A stretch of DNA of 34,860 nucleotides, from contig JAMPCN010000023.1 in NCBI GenBank assembly GCA_023666125.1, positions 1 through 34,860 on the forward strand, read 5' to 3'. Origin of the DNA: Bacillus sp. (in: firmicutes) (GTDB lineage Bacteria; Bacillota; Clostridia; Lachnospirales; Lachnospiraceae). The position numbers and the translations under genes are program-made. Below, piece after piece: positions 1-7,399 of the stretch. How positions within the stretch are numbered: the stretch's first letter is position 1; each line of letters begins with the position of its first letter. Under the pieces are notes generated by a model. It did no database searches, was not told the DNA's origin, and saw only the letters and a program-made list of their open reading frames with translations.

Positions 1-57
<57 letters not shown>

Positions 58-281
58 AAAAGTTTGCTTTCGTTTCACGAAATAAAACTGCAGGTTTCCG
101 CTCCGCGTATACCCGCGGGCGTATAGCAGCTTTTCACAAAACCTCGTTTGATTCCGGTCGCAAGATAAGCTTGGCTTTCTTGTTTCCGTTATACTGTTCT
201 TTTCTGAATACTCATTTGATTCATTGTTGAATCTTATTTTGAATTTTCAGGGTTGCATTACTGTTGATTCATCGAAGATAA

Positions 282-310
282 TTTCTTATCATAGACAAAT
301 CTTTTGTCAA
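282..310 (-). promoter_or_regulatory. rRNA promoter P3 (proximal, weaker)
   Basis: On the minus strand a perfect TTGACA (305-310) is followed after 16-17 bp by TAAGAA/AAGAAA (282-288). The -10 is poor, so this third tandem promoter is tentative. Confidence 0.4.
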
Positions 311-355
311 GGTACGGCTGTCTTGCGGCCGATTCTATCGGCACACAGCTTTAAT

Positions 356-384
356 ATGTTATCATAACTGCTATGCTTCGTCAA
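356..384 (-). promoter_or_regulatory. rRNA promoter P2 (middle)
   Basis: On the minus strand TTGACG (379-384) is followed after 17 bp by TAACAT (356-361). It lies in the same orientation as P1 and about 90 bp closer to the 16S gene. Confidence 0.6.
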
Positions 385-443
385 GACATTTTTTTAACTT
401 TTTTCACTTCACTTTTCACCATCTTTACAGGCGGTGGACTTTT

Positions 444-473
444 ATTGTATCACTCTCCTTTGATTCCTGTCAA
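444..473 (-). promoter_or_regulatory. rRNA promoter P1 (distal)
   Basis: On the minus strand TTGACA (468-473) is followed after 18 bp by TACAAT (444-449). The -35 is a perfect match and the -10 matches 5 of 6. It points into the 16S gene. Confidence 0.75.
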
Positions 474-505
474 GAAATTTTCATGAATATTTCAAGCCAT
501 TTCAA

Positions 506-1150
506 CTATTCTTTCCTTGCAAGTTCCAAATCAAGCGTATCATATATGGTAATCGTTCCGCCACATCTGTTAATTGCTTCCTCAATACCCGCAAAAAACT
601 CTTTTCTGGCATTTTCTTCTATTATAATGTGGTCGGGGTATGTTCCCAGCAATGCGATATATTCCGCGGCGGAAAGCACCCTTCCTCTATGAAATAAATA
701 ATAATGGATATCTCCAAAACCGTATTTTTGCGCAATCATCGCCCTCTGTTTCGCCTGTTCTTCACCGTACGCTTTCCGAACGGGCTTTTTACGCTTATGA
801 ACAGAAGAATAATAACTATCGTAAAGCCTGTTCATTTTCTCTTTCAACGCCGGATTGTCTGTGCCGGGGTCAGGATGATTGGCAAACCGTGCAAAAGCGC
901 CGCCCTTTTTTAACATCGCAAATACTTTGGCATATCCGATTTCTTCGGGAACCCAATGGAATGCCGTTGCAGAAAAAACAAGGTCATAAACGTCCTCTGC
1001 AAAAGAAAGTTTTTCTACACAATTCGGAAAAATTCCCGCCACACTCGACTGCCGTAAACGTACAGCCGGACTCTAAAACCGGCAAAGTAGCCTGAGCGCT
1101 GCCGACGCCACTGTGTCAAAGGTTTGTTCTAAATTTTTTGATATGGGCAT
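506..1150 (-). pseudogene. Class I SAM-dependent methyltransferase, decayed
   Basis: The longest open piece (506-1042) carries the C-terminal two thirds of a class I SAM methyltransferase, including YDLVFSATAFHWVPEE and LKKGGAFARFANHPD. The true start is an ATG at 1150 behind a GGGAGGG ribosome site, reading MPISKNLEQTFDTVAS. After that the reading frame breaks. A second frame carries GSAQATLPVLESGCTFTAVE, the SAM-binding loop and acidic strand end, and then the frame shifts again near 1030 into the long piece. Compared with a normal member of the family, about 40 residues are missing between DTVAS and the glycine loop. A further short block is missing before AEDVYDL. At least two deletions or frameshifts are therefore seen directly. 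Sequencing error could explain a shift but not the missing blocks. It lies just upstream of the rRNA promoters in the same orientation. Confidence 0.82.
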
Positions 1151-1257
1151 AGTTATTTTCCCTCCCATTACAATACATTTATGGTTAATATCCTATACAG
1201 TCAGTATGGAATTATCCATTTTATTCATTATAAATAGGCGCTTATAAAGAATGCGGA

Positions 1258-1286
1258 TTTATATTATATCGCATAAGCCTTGCCAA
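1258..1286 (-). promoter_or_regulatory. Promoter of the methyltransferase remnant
   Basis: On the minus strand TTGGCA (1281-1286) is followed after 17 bp by TATAAA (1258-1263), about 110 bp before the ATG at 1150. The promoter has outlived the gene. Confidence 0.5.
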
Positions 1287-1342
1287 AACAACCGACAGAA
1301 ATAATGTTATCGGACAAGTTAAAATTGTAGAAATCCTATTGC

Positions 1343-1370
1343 TATGCTACTATATTGGTATGCTACTATA
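1343..1370 (+). repeat. Tandem 12-bp repeat with two extended -10 elements
   Basis: TATGCTACTATA occurs at 1343-1354 and again at 1359-1370, a 16-bp period. Each copy contains TGCTACTAT, which fits an extended -10 (TGn plus TACTAT). TTGTAG at 1326-1331 sits 17 bp before the first -10. The pair probably supplies the promoter of the lipoprotein gene at 1422. Function is inferred from position. Confidence 0.45.
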
Positions 1371-1421
1371 AATATAGCCGTATGGCTTGCGTTATTGCAA
1401 TGATAAGAAAAAGGAAAATAT

Positions 1422-3740
1422 ATGAGAATAAGGAAACCAGTATTGATTTTACTGCTGCTTTTCCTGGCAGGCTGCGGCAGGAAAGAGAACGCTGTAGAGA
1501 ACGAAGCGGAAAATAAAGCGGAAAGCGCAGCAGGAAATGGTGAGAATGCTTCCATGGACACAAAAGAGAATGACGAAGATATCCCGACCGCAGAAGGCAT
1601 CTTAACAATGGAGAACGAAAACGAAGCATCTATTAGCGAGAAACCTGCCATTATAGAGGAAACGTCACCACAATATCCTCTTATTACAACATCACCTCAT
1701 GGAACTGATTTTGTGCTTGTTTCGGAAGGAACATACTGCATTTTTGATGGAGAAAAGTACGGATTTATAACGGAAGACGGGGAAGAGATTGCGCCCTGTA
1801 TTTATGATATCGCTTATCCGTTCAGCGAGGGTCTTGCCTGTGTCTGCAAAGATGGGAAATATGGCTATATTGATTTGACGGGAGAAACTGTGATTCCTTT
1901 TACTTATGACAGAGCAACGCCTTTTGCGGAGGGGCTTGCCTACTTTGCAACAGGGGAAGACTACGGTTTTATAGATAAAACGGGAACACAGGTTTTTGCT
2001 TTGGAATGCGACAGCGTCAGTTCTTTTCGGGAGGGGCTTGCTTATTTTTCCATAGACGGCCGCTATGGATATATTGACCAAGGAGGTCAAATTGTAATAG
2101 AACCTGTTTTTGACTATGCAGCGTATTTTCAGGATGGACTGGTACAAGTGATGCAAAACGGCAGATACGGCGTTATTAATCGAAAAGGAGAGCTTATCGT
2201 AGCCGCTGAATATGACTCTATCGAAATAGGGGATTCGTTTATCAATGCGTGTGTTGATGAAAAATATACTTGTTTCGACAGGACAGGAAAAGCGCTTTTA
2301 GAGCAGTATGATGACATTCGTTTCTCAACAGGGGAAAACTACATCTATATACAAAAAGGCGAAAAATACGGTCTTGCCGATAAAAATGGAAATGTGCTGT
2401 TTGAGCCTATGTATGATATGATATCGCTTTTGCCGGGAGAAAATTTTTTGCGGATACGGGAGAATGAATTATACGGCATTGTGGATTTACAGGGAGAATT
2501 TAGGATACCTGCCGTATATAGTGATATCAGGTATGACAGCTATGATAGAAAGGCAGACGCTGCGGAGGACGGAATGCTTGTCTTAACAGATGCGGACGGA
2601 CATGTGGAAAGTATGAATATTGTTGATTTCTCAGAGAAGATACCATGCGTATATGATAGTATTGTCTGGATAAGTCATGACAGGGCGGTTGTCGAACAGG
2701 ACGGGCTTAGCGGCATCATTGACAGAGAGGGAAATCTGATAGAGCCGATTGCATATGCGGCGCGGATTATGTCCGACGGCGCCGTCTGGCTGCGGAAAGA
2801 CAAGGGGGCAAAATTTTACACTAATAAAGGAGAAGCGGTAGATATAGACGATTATGATGGAATTTCCAAAACAGGAAATTGCTATCAGGTAGAGAAAAAT
2901 GGCATGTATGGTTTTTTGAATGAAGAGGGGGAGGAAGTATGTCCTCTGATTTATGATTATATTCGGAATGATAGAATTTTTGGCGCTGATAATATCCTGT
3001 TTTCATGGGGCAGTGAGAATGATTTCATTATTAAGACGGGAGAGGCGGAGCAGGTTTATATAACCAATGCGATTTTACAAAATGAAATAACGCCAAGAAT
3101 CAGACCTTATCGGGAGTTTACTGAAAACGGCAACATAAACATTGTCTCTATTGCCGCGCCGGGCGGCAGCATGAGCATCGCGCAGGAGGAATTAAGAGAA
3201 TATCATAAGACTTATGCGCTTTTTGATTTTGATAATACGGGAGAACCGATTCTGTATTTTGAAGCAGCGCCTTATATAAAAAATGGTTTTCCGATGTCAT
3301 ACAGCGGATTTTATATGGTGCGGGATAATCAGCTTGTGGAAATAGATACCGGCTATGAGTGCGGCGGTTCCCTGCGGGGCGACTTTGCCTGTTTCTGGTA
3401 TGATAAAGAGACTTCACGCATACTGCTTGGAACGAATGGCGTATGGGGAGGATTTCCCGGAAACATTTATGCGGGAGAAATTTATGATAGGAAAGACGGA
3501 GAAATAGTAAAAATTGCGTCTTTGGAATGTTTTATTCTATCGCTTTCAGATTTTGATGAAGAAGAACTTTCACAGCCGGAGTTAGTCTATAACCTTGACG
3601 GCGAACCTTTTACAAAAGAGGGGATAGAACAGGCGGAAAGCGGAACAATGGCAGTAGTACATTACATAAATGATAATCAGACTACGATAGAAAAATATCA
3701 GGAGATGGACGATAGATACCGGATGATTATATTCCTGTAA
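1422..3740 (+). CDS. WG-repeat surface lipoprotein
   Basis: This 772-residue protein begins with a lipoprotein signal peptide, MRIRKPVLILLLLFLAGC, with lipobox LAGC and acylated Cys18. An acidic, low-complexity linker follows (about residues 20-60). Next come many tandem WG-type repeats of about 35-45 residues, of the form 'dGkYGfID..G..vi...YD...fseGLA'. They are clearest at residues 105-300 and extend more loosely to about 530. The last 200 residues do not show the repeat and include a WGGFPGN segment. WG repeats are beta-rich and usually extracellular, and their ligands are mostly unknown. The start is supported by AAGGAA at 1412-1417. It is a single gene with no operon partner. Its role is unknown; binding or scaffolding at the cell surface is inference. 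Confidence 0.85.
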   Translation: MRIRKPVLILLLLFLAGCGRKENAVENEAENKAESAAGNGENASMDTKENDEDIPTAEGILTMENENEASISEKPAIIEETSPQYPLITTSPHGTDFVLVSEGTYCIFDGEKYGFITEDGEEIAPCIYDIAYPFSEGLACVCKDGKYGYIDLTGETVIPFTYDRATPFAEGLAYFATGEDYGFIDKTGTQVFALECDSVSSFREGLAYFSIDGRYGYIDQGGQIVIEPVFDYAAYFQDGLVQVMQNGRYGVINRKGELIVAAEYDSIEIGDSFINACVDEKYTCFDRTGKALLEQYDDIRFSTGENYIYIQKGEKYGLADKNGNVLFEPMYDMISLLPGENFLRIRENELYGIVDLQGEFRIPAVYSDIRYDSYDRKADAAEDGMLVLTDADGHVESMNIVDFSEKIPCVYDSIVWISHDRAVVEQDGLSGIIDREGNLIEPIAYAARIMSDGAVWLRKDKGAKFYTNKGEAVDIDDYDGISKTGNCYQVEKNGMYGFLNEEGEEVCPLIYDYIRNDRIFGADNILFSWGSENDFIIKTGEAEQVYITNAILQNEITPRIRPYREFTENGNINIVSIAAPGGSMSIAQEELREYHKTYALFDFDNTGEPILYFEAAPYIKNGFPMSYSGFYMVRDNQLVEIDTGYECGGSLRGDFACFWYDKETSRILLGTNGVWGGFPGNIYAGEIYDRKDGEIVKIASLECFILSLSDFDEEELSQPELVYNLDGEPFTKEGIEQAESGTMAVVHYINDNQTTIEKYQEMDDRYRMIIFL

Positions 3741-3770
3741 TGATAAAAGAAGGGAAATAGGAGTTTTCTC

Positions 3771-3799
3771 TTGACTTTTTTTCTTTTCAAAAGTATGAT
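3771..3799 (+). promoter_or_regulatory. Promoter of the AbrB-glycosyltransferase operon
   Basis: TTGACT (3771-3776), a 17-bp spacer and TATGAT (3794-3799) lie about 50 bp before the GTG start at 3847. The -10 falls inside the left arm of a perfect palindrome (3789-3821). Confidence 0.7.
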
Positions 3800-3821
3800 T
3801 AGTATAACAAATCATACTTTT
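3789..3821 (+). promoter_or_regulatory. 12-bp inverted repeat over the -10: likely operator
   Basis: AAAAGTATGATT (3789-3800) and AATCATACTTTT (3810-3821) are perfect inverted copies separated by 9 bp. The left arm contains the -10 box, so a protein bound here would block transcription. The downstream gene encodes a DNA-binding AbrB-like protein, which makes autoregulation the simplest reading. The AT-rich stem followed by Ts could also act as a weak terminator for the gene ending at 3740. Confidence 0.55.
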
Positions 3822-3846
3822 TTATTTTCGAGAGGAGAGGATTGCC

Positions 3847-4083
3847 GTGAAAGAAACGCCTGCCGGTAAGAATGCGTGGACGGTCAAAATAGGGGAAAAA
3901 GGACAGTTCGTTATTCCAAAAGAAGCCAGAGATATGCTCGGCATTCGTCCGGGCGATACCATTTTGGTGCTGGGCGACATTGAACGTGGTATCGCCATAC
4001 CGCCCAAGTCCATGATGAATAAATATATCTCCATGATATTTGGGGAACTTTCCATGACTGGAGAGGAGGAAAGTCATGAGTAA
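3847..4083 (+). CDS. AbrB/SpoVT-type DNA-binding regulator
   Basis: This 78-residue protein carries a swapped-hairpin AbrB domain near its N-terminus (about residues 10-55). It shows the family pattern 'WTVKIGEKGQFVIPKEARDMLGIRPGDTILVLGD'. The start is GTG at 3847 behind the strong purine run GAGAGGAGAGG (3830-3840). The gene overlaps the glycosyltransferase start by 8 bases (ATG at 4076, stop at 4081-4083), so the two are translationally coupled. Proteins of this kind bind palindromic or AT-rich promoter DNA as dimers or tetramers, and the perfect palindrome in its own promoter is the obvious candidate site. MazE-type antitoxins share the fold, but the partner here is an enzyme and not a MazF toxin. 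A transcription regulator is therefore preferred. Confidence 0.85.
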   Translation: MKETPAGKNAWTVKIGEKGQFVIPKEARDMLGIRPGDTILVLGDIERGIAIPPKSMMNKYISMIFGELSMTGEEESHE

Positions 4084-5248
4084 AATCGTATTTTTCTGTA
4101 TTCCGGCGCATGGACATACCAATCCCACGCTGGGCGTTGTCAAGGAACTTGTGAAACGCGGTCATGAGGTATGGTACTATTCCTATACACCGTTTCGGGA
4201 AAAAATAGAAAGCCTCGGCGCAAAGTTCATAGCCTGTGACGATTACGATATGGAACAGAGGTTAGACCCGAAAGACGCTGTAAGGGTAGGCAAGGATTTA
4301 TCTTTTTCCACGCAATTACTGGTGGATACCACACTTGCTTTGGACGATATGGTATGCCGCGATATGCAGCAGTTAAAACCGGACTGTATCGTTGCCGATT
4401 CCATGGCGGTATGGGGAAAAGCGGTTGCGTTTAAACTGGGAATACCTTTTATTTCCTCGACCACCACTTTCGCTTTTAACCAGTATTCCGCGAAGATTAT
4501 GAAGCAAAGCATGGCGCAGATGTTCGGCATGATATTTTCCATGCCTAAAATTAATAAAAATATTAAAAGGCTGCAGGATAAAGGCTATCCGATAAAAAAT
4601 GTTTTAGATATTATTCAAAATGACAACCAGACCAATACGATTGTATATACTTCCCCGGAATTTCAGCCGTGCGCGGAAACTTTTTCCGATAAATATACAT
4701 TTGTCGGTCCCTCCATCAGACCCGTTACGGAAGAAATACAAAAAACGAAAGAGAAGTTAATCTATATTTCCATGGGAACCGTGGTAAACGATTCTTTGGA
4801 TTTTTATAAAAAATGTATCGCTGCATTTACCGGCACGGATTATCAGGTGATAATGTCCGTAGGAAATTTAATCTCTATAGAAGATTTAGGCGTGATTCCG
4901 GAAAATATATCCGTTCAGAATTTTGTAGACCAGATTGCGGTCTTAAACAAAGCCGACGTATTTTTATCCCACTGCGGCATGAACAGCGTCAATGAAAGCC
5001 TGTACTATCAGGTTCCGCTCATCATGTACCCGCAGACGTCGGAGCAGTCCGGCGTTGCCGCCAGAGTGGAACAGTTAGGCGCGGGAATCCCTCTGCATAA
5101 GGTATGCCCTGCGGCAATCCGTGAGGCGGCGGAACAGGTTTTGCACACATCCTCCTACCGCGAAAACGCTACCGTTATCTCCGACGGATTTAAAAAATGC
5201 TCCGGCGCAAAAGGTGCGGCCGATAAAATCGAGCGATTATGTCAGTAA
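4076..5248 (+). CDS. MGT-family glycosyltransferase (GT1, macrolide/UGT type)
   Basis: This 390-residue enzyme has the two-domain GT-B plan. The N-terminal acceptor half begins MSKIVFFCIPAHGHTNPTLGVVKELVKRGHEV, with the HGHTNP loop that holds the catalytic His. The C-terminal donor half carries the UGT signature around His299 (SHCGMNSVNESLYYQVPLIMYP) and the usual SEQ residues after it. Family members such as Bacillus YjiC/YdhE move a sugar from a nucleotide sugar onto small hydrophobic acceptors, including macrolides, flavonoids and lipids. The acceptor here cannot be read from sequence. It is cytoplasmic, with no signal peptide. It is coupled to an AbrB-like regulator, which suggests an inducible detoxification or modification unit; this is inference. 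Confidence 0.88.
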   Translation: MSKIVFFCIPAHGHTNPTLGVVKELVKRGHEVWYYSYTPFREKIESLGAKFIACDDYDMEQRLDPKDAVRVGKDLSFSTQLLVDTTLALDDMVCRDMQQLKPDCIVADSMAVWGKAVAFKLGIPFISSTTTFAFNQYSAKIMKQSMAQMFGMIFSMPKINKNIKRLQDKGYPIKNVLDIIQNDNQTNTIVYTSPEFQPCAETFSDKYTFVGPSIRPVTEEIQKTKEKLIYISMGTVVNDSLDFYKKCIAAFTGTDYQVIMSVGNLISIEDLGVIPENISVQNFVDQIAVLNKADVFLSHCGMNSVNESLYYQVPLIMYPQTSEQSGVAARVEQLGAGIPLHKVCPAAIREAAEQVLHTSSYRENATVISDGFKKCSGAKGAADKIERLCQ

Positions 5249-5253
5249 TTTTA

Positions 5254-5276
5254 CACGCCATTGAACAAGCGGCGTG
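5254..5276. terminator. Weak bidirectional terminator
   Basis: CACGCC (5254-5259) and GGCGTG (5271-5276) form a 6-bp stem with an 11-base loop. T-rich sequence lies on both sides, between two convergent genes. The stem is short, so efficiency is uncertain. Confidence 0.45.
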
Positions 5277-5279
5277 GAA

Positions 5280-6104
5280 TTATTTTCCCATTCTTACAAA
5301 TTCCACCTTGCCGCTTCCCCATCCTGTAGAATCGGAAAATGAAGCGCTGTAATACAAAAATCCTTTCGGCGGCGCTTCTTTCATATTCAAATAGTTGTTG
5401 ATATTACTTTTTTCCACCGCGCTTATCTGCCATTCTGTGCTGTTCCATACGCCGTTATAAGTAATGCCGCCGTCCAGCTTATACTTCGTATTTTTTTCCA
5501 CCGCTTCAAAATCTACATGCTCCACATCAAACTCATCCGCCAGTTCGTCCGCCGTCTCTTTAAATAAATTCTGCATATCTTCACATGCCCAATACCAATC
5601 CGCATTATAATAATAAGACCCACGCCAGTTAAGTCCTTTGCTTTCCAGCAGTTCTTTCCCCTCTTCTTTATTCTTCGTATAAGCGCATCGCGTATTGGCT
5701 CTGCTGAAATGTTCATACAGCCCTGCCAGCCTGTCTGTTGCAAAAGACCTTCCGCCTGAATGATAAAAATATTCCTTGAAAATATTTTTCACTTCATCGC
5801 GTTCCAGCTTCCCGTTATAAAAATCCGTCATGATATCGTTGGTTTCATAAAAAAGCTTATTGTCCGGTATTTTCATATAGTCCGCCGCCTGCGATTTTAA
5901 TTTCCCTTTGATTGCCTCGTAGTTTTCCGAACCGACCGGTATCGTATAAGAATCCAAGGATAACTGCAGGCAGTCCTTTAAATGATAGACAGTCTCTTCC
6001 CCTTTGCCGTTTTTATAAGAATAGCTTTTAAAGACAACGTCCTCTCCTGTCCAATATTGTGCCGCCGACGTTCCGTTTTTTATTCCGCTTCCTGCTATTA
6101 ACAT
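5280..6104 (-). CDS. Unrecognised protein, 274 residues
   Basis: I do not recognise this family. The protein has no signal peptide or membrane segment and is hydrophilic with many Tyr, Trp, Lys and Glu residues. It starts MLIAGSGIKNGTSAAQYWTGEDVVFKSYSYKNG. A central block is rich in WRGSYYYNADWYWACEDMQN, and the end reads WGSGKVEFVRMGK. Two Cys are present but no metal-binding pattern. The ATG at 6104 sits 7 bases after GGGGG, a reasonable ribosome site. It is transcribed alone from a promoter embedded in a long inverted repeat (6153-6204) and is convergent with the glycosyltransferase. The composition suggests a cytoplasmic protein that binds something or is secreted without a signal, as some CDI-like or immunity-type proteins are. 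No function is assigned. Confidence 0.7.
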   Translation of the reverse strand: MLIAGSGIKNGTSAAQYWTGEDVVFKSYSYKNGKGEETVYHLKDCLQLSLDSYTIPVGSENYEAIKGKLKSQAADYMKIPDNKLFYETNDIMTDFYNGKLERDEVKNIFKEYFYHSGGRSFATDRLAGLYEHFSRANTRCAYTKNKEEGKELLESKGLNWRGSYYYNADWYWACEDMQNLFKETADELADEFDVEHVDFEAVEKNTKYKLDGGITYNGVWNSTEWQISAVEKSNINNYLNMKEAPPKGFLYYSASFSDSTGWGSGKVEFVRMGK

Positions 6105-6152
6105 ATCTGTACCCCCGTTTCTTTCCGACTTGCAAATTTGTATGCCAAATTA

Positions 6153-6204
6153 AAAATGTTATTTTTCCCTCTTGTGATATTTATATCGGAAAAAATAACA
6201 TTTT
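6153..6204. repeat. 14-bp inverted repeat flanking the -10
   Basis: AAAATGTTATTTTT (6153-6166) and AAAAATAACATTTT (6191-6204) are perfect inverted copies. They extend to CC/GG with a single-base bulge and are separated by 24 bases. The right arm fills the -35 to -10 spacer and the left arm sits just after the start of transcription. This is the layout of a repressor or looping operator. As RNA the stem would contain no GC-rich core, so a terminator is less likely. Confidence 0.5.
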
Positions 6205-6209
6205 ATCAA
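6180..6209 (-). promoter_or_regulatory. Promoter of the unrecognised gene
   Basis: On the minus strand TTGATA (6204-6209), an 18-bp spacer and TATAAA (6180-6185) precede the ATG at 6104 by about 75 bp. Confidence 0.6.
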
Positions 6210-6302
6210 TCTTTGATACATGAATGCTTGCTTTTATGTCATAAATAGTTTTGTATATTCATTCTTATGCACTTTTCAAAGCAGTCCATACTTCATTCCA
6301 AA

Positions 6303-6330
6303 GAAAAAAGTCAGGCTCTACACCTGACTT
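6303..6330 (-). terminator. Rho-independent terminator of tRNA-Ser
   Basis: On the minus strand AAGTCAGG (6323-6330), loop TGTAGAG and CCTGACTT (6308-6315) form an 8-bp stem that runs into a T tract. It lies just after the tRNA 3' end. Confidence 0.85.
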
Positions 6331-6337
6331 TATAAAA

Positions 6338-6425
6338 CGGAGAAAGAGGGATTTGAACCCTCGCGCCGCGTAAACGACCTACACCCTTAGCAGGGGCGCC
6401 TCTTCAGCCTCTTGAGTATTTCTCC
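6338..6425 (-). tRNA. tRNA-Ser (anticodon GCU)
   Basis: The minus strand reads GGAGAAATACTCAAGAGGCT and onward. It has a 7-bp acceptor stem GGAGAAA/TTTCTCC, anticodon loop CTGCTAA (anticodon GCU, reading AGC/AGU), a long variable arm typical of class II serine tRNAs, and the T loop GGTTCAAATCC. It is 88 bases long and CCA is not encoded. A perfect promoter lies upstream and a terminator downstream, so it is a single-gene unit. Confidence 0.95.
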
Positions 6426-6486
6426 ATAGTCTGAACTTAATCCTCTACCAATATGGAATTAGCGTCTCATACATGACGCAAATGTT

Positions 6487-6515
6487 ATTATACCTAAGCG
6501 GCAAATATTTGTCAA
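6487..6515 (-). promoter_or_regulatory. Consensus promoter of tRNA-Ser
   Basis: TTGACA (6510-6515), a 17-bp spacer and TATAAT (6487-6492) on the minus strand match the sigma-A consensus at all 12 positions. It starts about 55 bp upstream of the tRNA. Confidence 0.88.
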
Positions 6516-6538
6516 TGCTTTTTCACGCTGATTTGTGA

Positions 6539-6563
6539 CTGCCGCAGTAATAATCTGCCGCAG
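6539..6563 (-). terminator. Hairpin after the MIP channel gene
   Basis: Two copies of CTGCCGCAG (6539-6547 and 6555-6563) fold on the minus strand into a 9-bp stem with one G-G mismatch and a 7-base loop, directly after the stop at 6582. There is no T tract, so it may be an mRNA 3'-end stabiliser or a weak terminator. Confidence 0.4.
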
Positions 6564-6581
6564 CCACAATACCATTCCTTT

Positions 6582-7316
6582 TTACATAACGCCTTTTAAA
6601 TACGTTGTCGCGATAACCGCCAAAATGCCTCCGATAGAGGAACCTATAAGATTTACAATCAACTGGTACTGCCAATCTACCTTCTCGCCGTTTTTGTTCG
6701 GAATCGGCAGAATCGCAAACCAGATACTGCTGAATACGGAACGCATGGCATTCATGCTGAATCCCGTACTGTTAAATGTCAAAGCAAGGAATGCAACGGC
6801 TCCGAATCCGACCAAACCGATGATTAAAGACTGGTTTCCGGCCTTTAAATCGCTGACGCCTGCGATGCACATGAATACAAGGAATAAAAATACAAAAGTC
6901 GCAATCAATTCCTGTATGAAGTTTAACGGCAGATTTTTTTCTACCGGATAAGCTGAAAAAATACCTCGCTTCGGCATATCTCCGGATGCTTTGAAAGAAT
7001 CCCAGAAGAATATCATACATACCGCCACTGCCGCTCCTGCCGCCAGAAACTCCATTAACAGATATATCGCCGCTTCGCCTATCGGCAAGTGGTTGTAAAT
7101 CACGCTTCCCAATACCACACCCGGATTTAAGTATGCAGGGCCGCCCATAATCGCCGCCACGGCAAGACCAAATCCTACGGCAAGGCTCCAGGCAAATACC
7201 AGTTCAATATAATTCAATGTGGATACCAACGTCTTTTTTAACGACACGTTGCTCATATATGCGTAGCCGCCCGCCAAAAAGATGAAACTGCCTATAAACT
7301 CTGATAAATAAGTCAT
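6582..7316 (-). CDS. MIP-family (aquaporin/glycerol-facilitator) channel, atypical
   Basis: This 244-residue membrane protein has six hydrophobic helices in the MIP arrangement. The family's two NPA half-helix boxes are altered. The first is Asn64-Pro65-Gly66 (AYLNPGVVLGS) and the second is Asn189-Ala190-Met191-Arg192 (GFSMNAMRS, where GlpF has NPARD). The two Asn that line the pore and the selectivity-filter Arg remain, while Pro of the second box and the following Asp are lost. Changes in the second box alter pore width in known MIPs, so the solute is uncertain; water, glycerol or a small organic acid are all possible. The start ATG follows GGAGGA. It is the last gene of the fumarase cluster, 83 bp after the beta subunit, which makes a link to C4 acid metabolism thinkable but unproven. 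Confidence 0.8.
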   Translation of the reverse strand: MTYLSEFIGSFIFLAGGYAYMSNVSLKKTLVSTLNYIELVFAWSLAVGFGLAVAAIMGGPAYLNPGVVLGSVIYNHLPIGEAAIYLLMEFLAAGAAVAVCMIFFWDSFKASGDMPKRGIFSAYPVEKNLPLNFIQELIATFVFLFLVFMCIAGVSDLKAGNQSLIIGLVGFGAVAFLALTFNSTGFSMNAMRSVFSSIWFAILPIPNKNGEKVDWQYQLIVNLIGSSIGGILAVIATTYLKGVM

Positions 7317-7399
7317 TCGTACTTCCTCCTGTTATCTTGTGTTATTTTTATTTATTTATTCAGCCTGCCGGCGGCAGACGTCGTTTTTCATTTTCAGCA

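Larger units (their letters stand above)
58..505 (-). promoter_or_regulatory. rRNA operon leader and promoter region
   Basis: No gene is seen in this stretch. It is the upstream region of the 16S gene on the minus strand. It holds a GC-rich self-complementary segment around 103-133 (CGTATACC/GGCGTATAG type pairing) and a small hairpin at 68-82 (TTTCGT/ACGAAA). Both could belong to the rRNA precursor leader. Three candidate promoters are listed separately. I did not find a convincing boxA antiterminator. Confidence 0.7.

Noticed and set aside
640..1095. Open frame of 151 codons on the plus strand
   Set aside because: It is the mirror of the methyltransferase remnant, has no ribosome site and no recognisable protein features.
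3847..4083. MazE-type antitoxin of a toxin-antitoxin pair
   Set aside because: The coupled gene is a glycosyltransferase and no MazF-like protein is nearby.
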